Source: an uncultured Clostridia bacterium
GTDB taxonomy: Bacteria; Bacillota; Clostridia; UBA1381
Assembly: GCA_910585485.1 (NCBI GenBank)
Contig: CAJUEZ010000024.1
Coordinates: forward strand, 1-25,988
Reading direction: 5' to 3'
Length of the DNA stretch: 25,988 bases
The translations under genes and the position numbers were made by a program. Below the pieces are notes generated by a model. The model saw only the letters and a program-made list of their open reading frames with translations, made no database searches and was not told the origin of the DNA. Positions within the stretch are counted from its first letter, which is position 1; every line of letters begins with the position of its first letter. Positions 24,073 to 25,988 of the stretch are shown in pieces.

Positions 24073-24101
24073 TTTACAGGGGTTTATGGTGGTGCTATAC
24101 T
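24073..24101 (+). promoter_or_regulatory. Promoter of the MBL-like gene
   Basis: TTTACA (24073-24078), 17 bp and TATACT (24096-24101). Including the upstream DNA, 26 of 34 bases (24045-24078) match the macrodomain promoter (21384-21417) without gaps. Confidence 0.75.
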
Positions 24102-24172
24102 GTAATCACAGGGTAAGGAGATGAGCGGACGGCATCTTGACCAATAAATATTTTTATATGGAGGATATTATT

Positions 24173-24970
24173 ATGAATAAGAATACATTTACAAAAGTAA
24201 CTTTAACAAAGGGCGAGATGAACGTATATGATTTCGGCGGTATTAAGCTGCACGCTTACAAGACAAATGATTTTATTGATGATGAGGTGTTTATCGTAGA
24301 AAAGGACGGTAAGGCTGTAGTTATCGAGTCCCCGTGCTTCTTTGACAACAACAGTGAGTTTGAAGAATATATAAACGGTCTGAATGTTGAAATATCGGGT
24401 ATGCTTGTGGCATATCACGGCGCAGGCGCGCAGTGCCTGAAAAACGTTCCGAAGTATGCGACAGTGAACGCAAAAGAATATTCCGAAAATGGCGGAGGTA
24501 AAGCGCTTATTGACAATTTCACAGCGGCTTTCGGTGAGATATTTGATAATTCTATACACGAGATAACAAATATCATAAGTGAGGGTAAAGTTACAATCGG
24601 CGGTATTGATTTTATCATCACTTCGACACAAGAAGCGTTTGACATTGAAATTCCTGAAATCAACGCAGTTTACACGCATATGCTCGGGCACGATTGTCAT
24701 TCAATCGTTGCAGGCGCGCCGCACGCGGATGCGATTATCGTACGGCTTAAAGAATATGTTGCAAAGAGATATGATTTGATTTTAACATCACATTATACTC
24801 CTGAGGATTTAAAGGATGCTCAGACTAAGATTGATTATATTGAAAACTTAAAGGAAATTGCGGTTGCTTGTAAAAGTGCGGACGAATTTAAGGAAAAGGT
24901 AAATGAGCGTTATGGTAATTATTCGGGCGGTAATTACCTTGATATGACAGCAGATTTCTTCTTCGCTTAA
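24173..24970 (+). CDS. Metallo-beta-lactamase-like protein without the standard metal motif
   Basis: This is a 265-residue cytoplasmic protein with no signal peptide or membrane segment. The opening strands (VYDFGGIKLHAYKTNDFIDD, then VFIVEKDGKAVVIESP) look like the start of an MBL fold. However, where HxHxDH should follow, the sequence reads VAYHGAGAQCL, so the standard di-metal site is missing. Later His-rich stretches (THMLGHDCHSIVAG and ILTSHYTPEDL) could bind a metal differently. I recognise no characterised relative; the fold is an inference and the function unknown. GGAGG eight nt before ATG 24173 fixes the start. It has its own promoter, which resembles that of the macrodomain-sirtuin operon, and nearby candidate operator sites, so a shared stress role is plausible. 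Confidence 0.6.
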   Translation: MNKNTFTKVTLTKGEMNVYDFGGIKLHAYKTNDFIDDEVFIVEKDGKAVVIESPCFFDNNSEFEEYINGLNVEISGMLVAYHGAGAQCLKNVPKYATVNAKEYSENGGGKALIDNFTAAFGEIFDNSIHEITNIISEGKVTIGGIDFIITSTQEAFDIEIPEINAVYTHMLGHDCHSIVAGAPHADAIIVRLKEYVAKRYDLILTSHYTPEDLKDAQTKIDYIENLKEIAVACKSADEFKEKVNERYGNYSGGNYLDMTADFFFA

Positions 24971-24976
24971 ATTGTA

Positions 24977-25006
24977 AAAACAGGATTGCATACGCAATCC
25001 TGTTTT
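24977..25006. terminator. Bidirectional terminator between convergent genes
   Basis: AAAACAGGATTGC (24977-24989) pairs perfectly with GCAATCCTGTTTT (24994-25006) around ATAC. The A/T flanks supply a T run on both strands, so it ends both the MBL-like gene and the SPOCS/LysM gene. Confidence 0.9.
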
Positions 25007-25010
25007 CTTC

Positions 25011-25988
25011 TTACATGCCCGGAATAAACAATCTGCTTCCTTTTTCCAATTTACATTCCTCTGCCATGTTATTAAACTTCATTATTTCTTCCTGAGGCAC
25101 AGCGTATCTCTTTGAAACTTCCCATAAGTTGTCACCTTTTTGAACAAAATAGATAACTATACCCTTTTTATCTCCATCATCTCTATTTTCTGTAACAACA
25201 TCATTTATCAGTTCTATTTTTCTTTTTCTGACGATATTAGCATTCAAAGCAAGAATGCATCTTAATTCTATATCTCCCGCGACACTGAGATTATACGCGG
25301 TATGCTTAACCTCCGCCTTAATTTCAGGAATCAAATCCTCCTCCGTACTGTCGCATTCCAACAGATAACTAAACGGAAGTTCTTTTTTCATACTATATAC
25401 CGGACTTTCGTTACTGTCAGTTAAATACAATATGTATGCCTCTATCTTACCCTCGGCAAGCAGTTTTCCGTTTTGAAGCTGAGCCTTCGTTATATATGGT
25501 CTTGTTATGACATCATATACTCCTGATATACCCGGCGCGCCTGAATTAATCTCTATCATCTCACGTATTGTATTCTGTGTGTATGGACGCGCTACAACCT
25601 CCTCCAATTCTACCTCTTCTTTAAGAAGCTGCGTTTTCATAAAAGGTTCATAGCAATCACAAATCATATCCACCGATACATTCTCAGTTGCTTTTATCTG
25701 AGCGGTTATGGTTATATCTAAAGATACTATTCTTCTGTCACCGTCGCCGTCCTCGGCAACTTCATATGTAACGTCTGAAATGCTGTAATCAATATCGCAA
25801 ACAGTTTCATCACCGGCATCGTCACAATCAAACACTTCAGTAAAAGGAATCTCAGATTCCATAGTTTGTATTTTCCCCTCGTCATCTGTATAGAGAGCGC
25901 ATACGCACACTGCGCCTTTTACAACTATTTTACCTGTTACGGTCTTATATTCCACATCGCATATTTTTGTGTCAAGCTTTAACAACTC
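25011..25988 (-). CDS. SPOCS (DUF3794) and LysM protein, SipL-like spore-envelope protein (5' end outside window)
   Basis: The last 325 or so residues are present; the reading frame stays open to the window edge, so the N-terminus is missing. Two successive beta-rich SPOCS-type repeats are visible, one starting near LKLDTKICDVEYKTVTGKIV and one near RPYITKAQLQNGKLLAEGKI, followed by a C-terminal LysM domain (YFVQKGDNLWEVSKRY to the end, LFIPGM). In Clostridioides difficile, SipL has SPOCS domains plus a C-terminal LysM and binds the spore-coat ATPase SpoIVA, taking the place of Bacillus SpoVID. By that comparison this protein should act on the forespore surface. Other SPOCS/LysM paralogues exist, so I do not assign the symbol. 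Confidence 0.82.
   Translation of the reverse strand, partial: ELLKLDTKICDVEYKTVTGKIVVKGAVCVCALYTDDEGKIQTMESEIPFTEVFDCDDAGDETVCDIDYSISDVTYEVAEDGDGDRRIVSLDITITAQIKATENVSVDMICDCYEPFMKTQLLKEEVELEEVVARPYTQNTIREMIEINSGAPGISGVYDVITRPYITKAQLQNGKLLAEGKIEAYILYLTDSNESPVYSMKKELPFSYLLECDSTEEDLIPEIKAEVKHTAYNLSVAGDIELRCILALNANIVRKRKIELINDVVTENRDDGDKKGIVIYFVQKGDNLWEVSKRYAVPQEEIMKFNNMAEECKLEKGSRLFIPGM

Noticed and set aside
20963..25006. Mobile or phage-borne island carrying the SirTM locus
   Set aside because: I found no integrase, transposase, tRNA target or flanking repeats; base composition and ribosome sites look like those of the neighbours.

Overview
The window looks like chromosome of a low-G+C, spore-forming anaerobic Firmicute of the class Clostridia. 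The evidence is AT-rich intergenic DNA, strong AGGAGG-type ribosome sites, sigma-A promoters with 17-bp spacers, a SPOCS/LysM spore-envelope protein of the SipL type, a CarD-IspD-IspF operon, a two-subunit transketolase, Mini-RNase III, and GatCAB with an archaeal-type AspRS. I see no tRNA, rRNA, CRISPR array, transposase or prophage. Coding density is high and no gene-free stretch exceeds about 275 bases.

Layout. (1) 1-6400, minus strand: an operon read from a consensus promoter at 6455-6483, with a divergent type IIA topoisomerase pair (ParE-like, ParC-like), citrate synthase and a TagA/WecG glycosyltransferase cut by the left edge. (2) 6615-8990, plus strand: a Cys-rich YkgJ-family protein and a membrane-anchored VanW protein with a very acidic cytoplasmic tail. 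(3) 9047-13701, plus strand: promoter, structured leader, gatC-gatA-gatB-aspS and a strong terminator. AspRS carries a His where discriminating enzymes have Trp or Gln, so the four genes form a complete route to Asn-tRNA (and possibly Gln-tRNA) through misacylation and transamidation. (4) 16596-13727, minus strand: carD, ispD, ispF and a HAD phosphatase-GtrA fusion that starts at TTG. This operon joins isoprenoid precursor synthesis to a protein that may act on lipid-linked intermediates. (5) 20935-16632, minus strand: cysS, mrnC, split transketolase and a small lipoprotein, ended by a perfect 18-bp hairpin.

(6) 20947-25006 is the most interesting part. A single-cysteine HxlR-family regulator is divergent from a zinc-type macrodomain hydrolase and a class M sirtuin (SirTM), whose genes overlap by 50 nt. 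These two proteins form the known reversible protein ADP-ribosylation pair, but here no GcvH-L or LplA2 gene adjoins them. About 2.6 kb away a second divergent pair holds a trans-aconitate-methyltransferase-like gene and a metallo-beta-lactamase-like protein that lacks the usual metal motif. Both divergent regions contain the same imperfect palindrome, GTTACC-N4-GGAAAC, with all 12 arm bases identical. The macrodomain and MBL-like promoters also match at 26 of 34 aligned positions up to the end of the -35 box. I infer one HxlR-controlled stress regulon. (7) 25011-25988, minus strand: the C-terminal part of the SipL-like protein.
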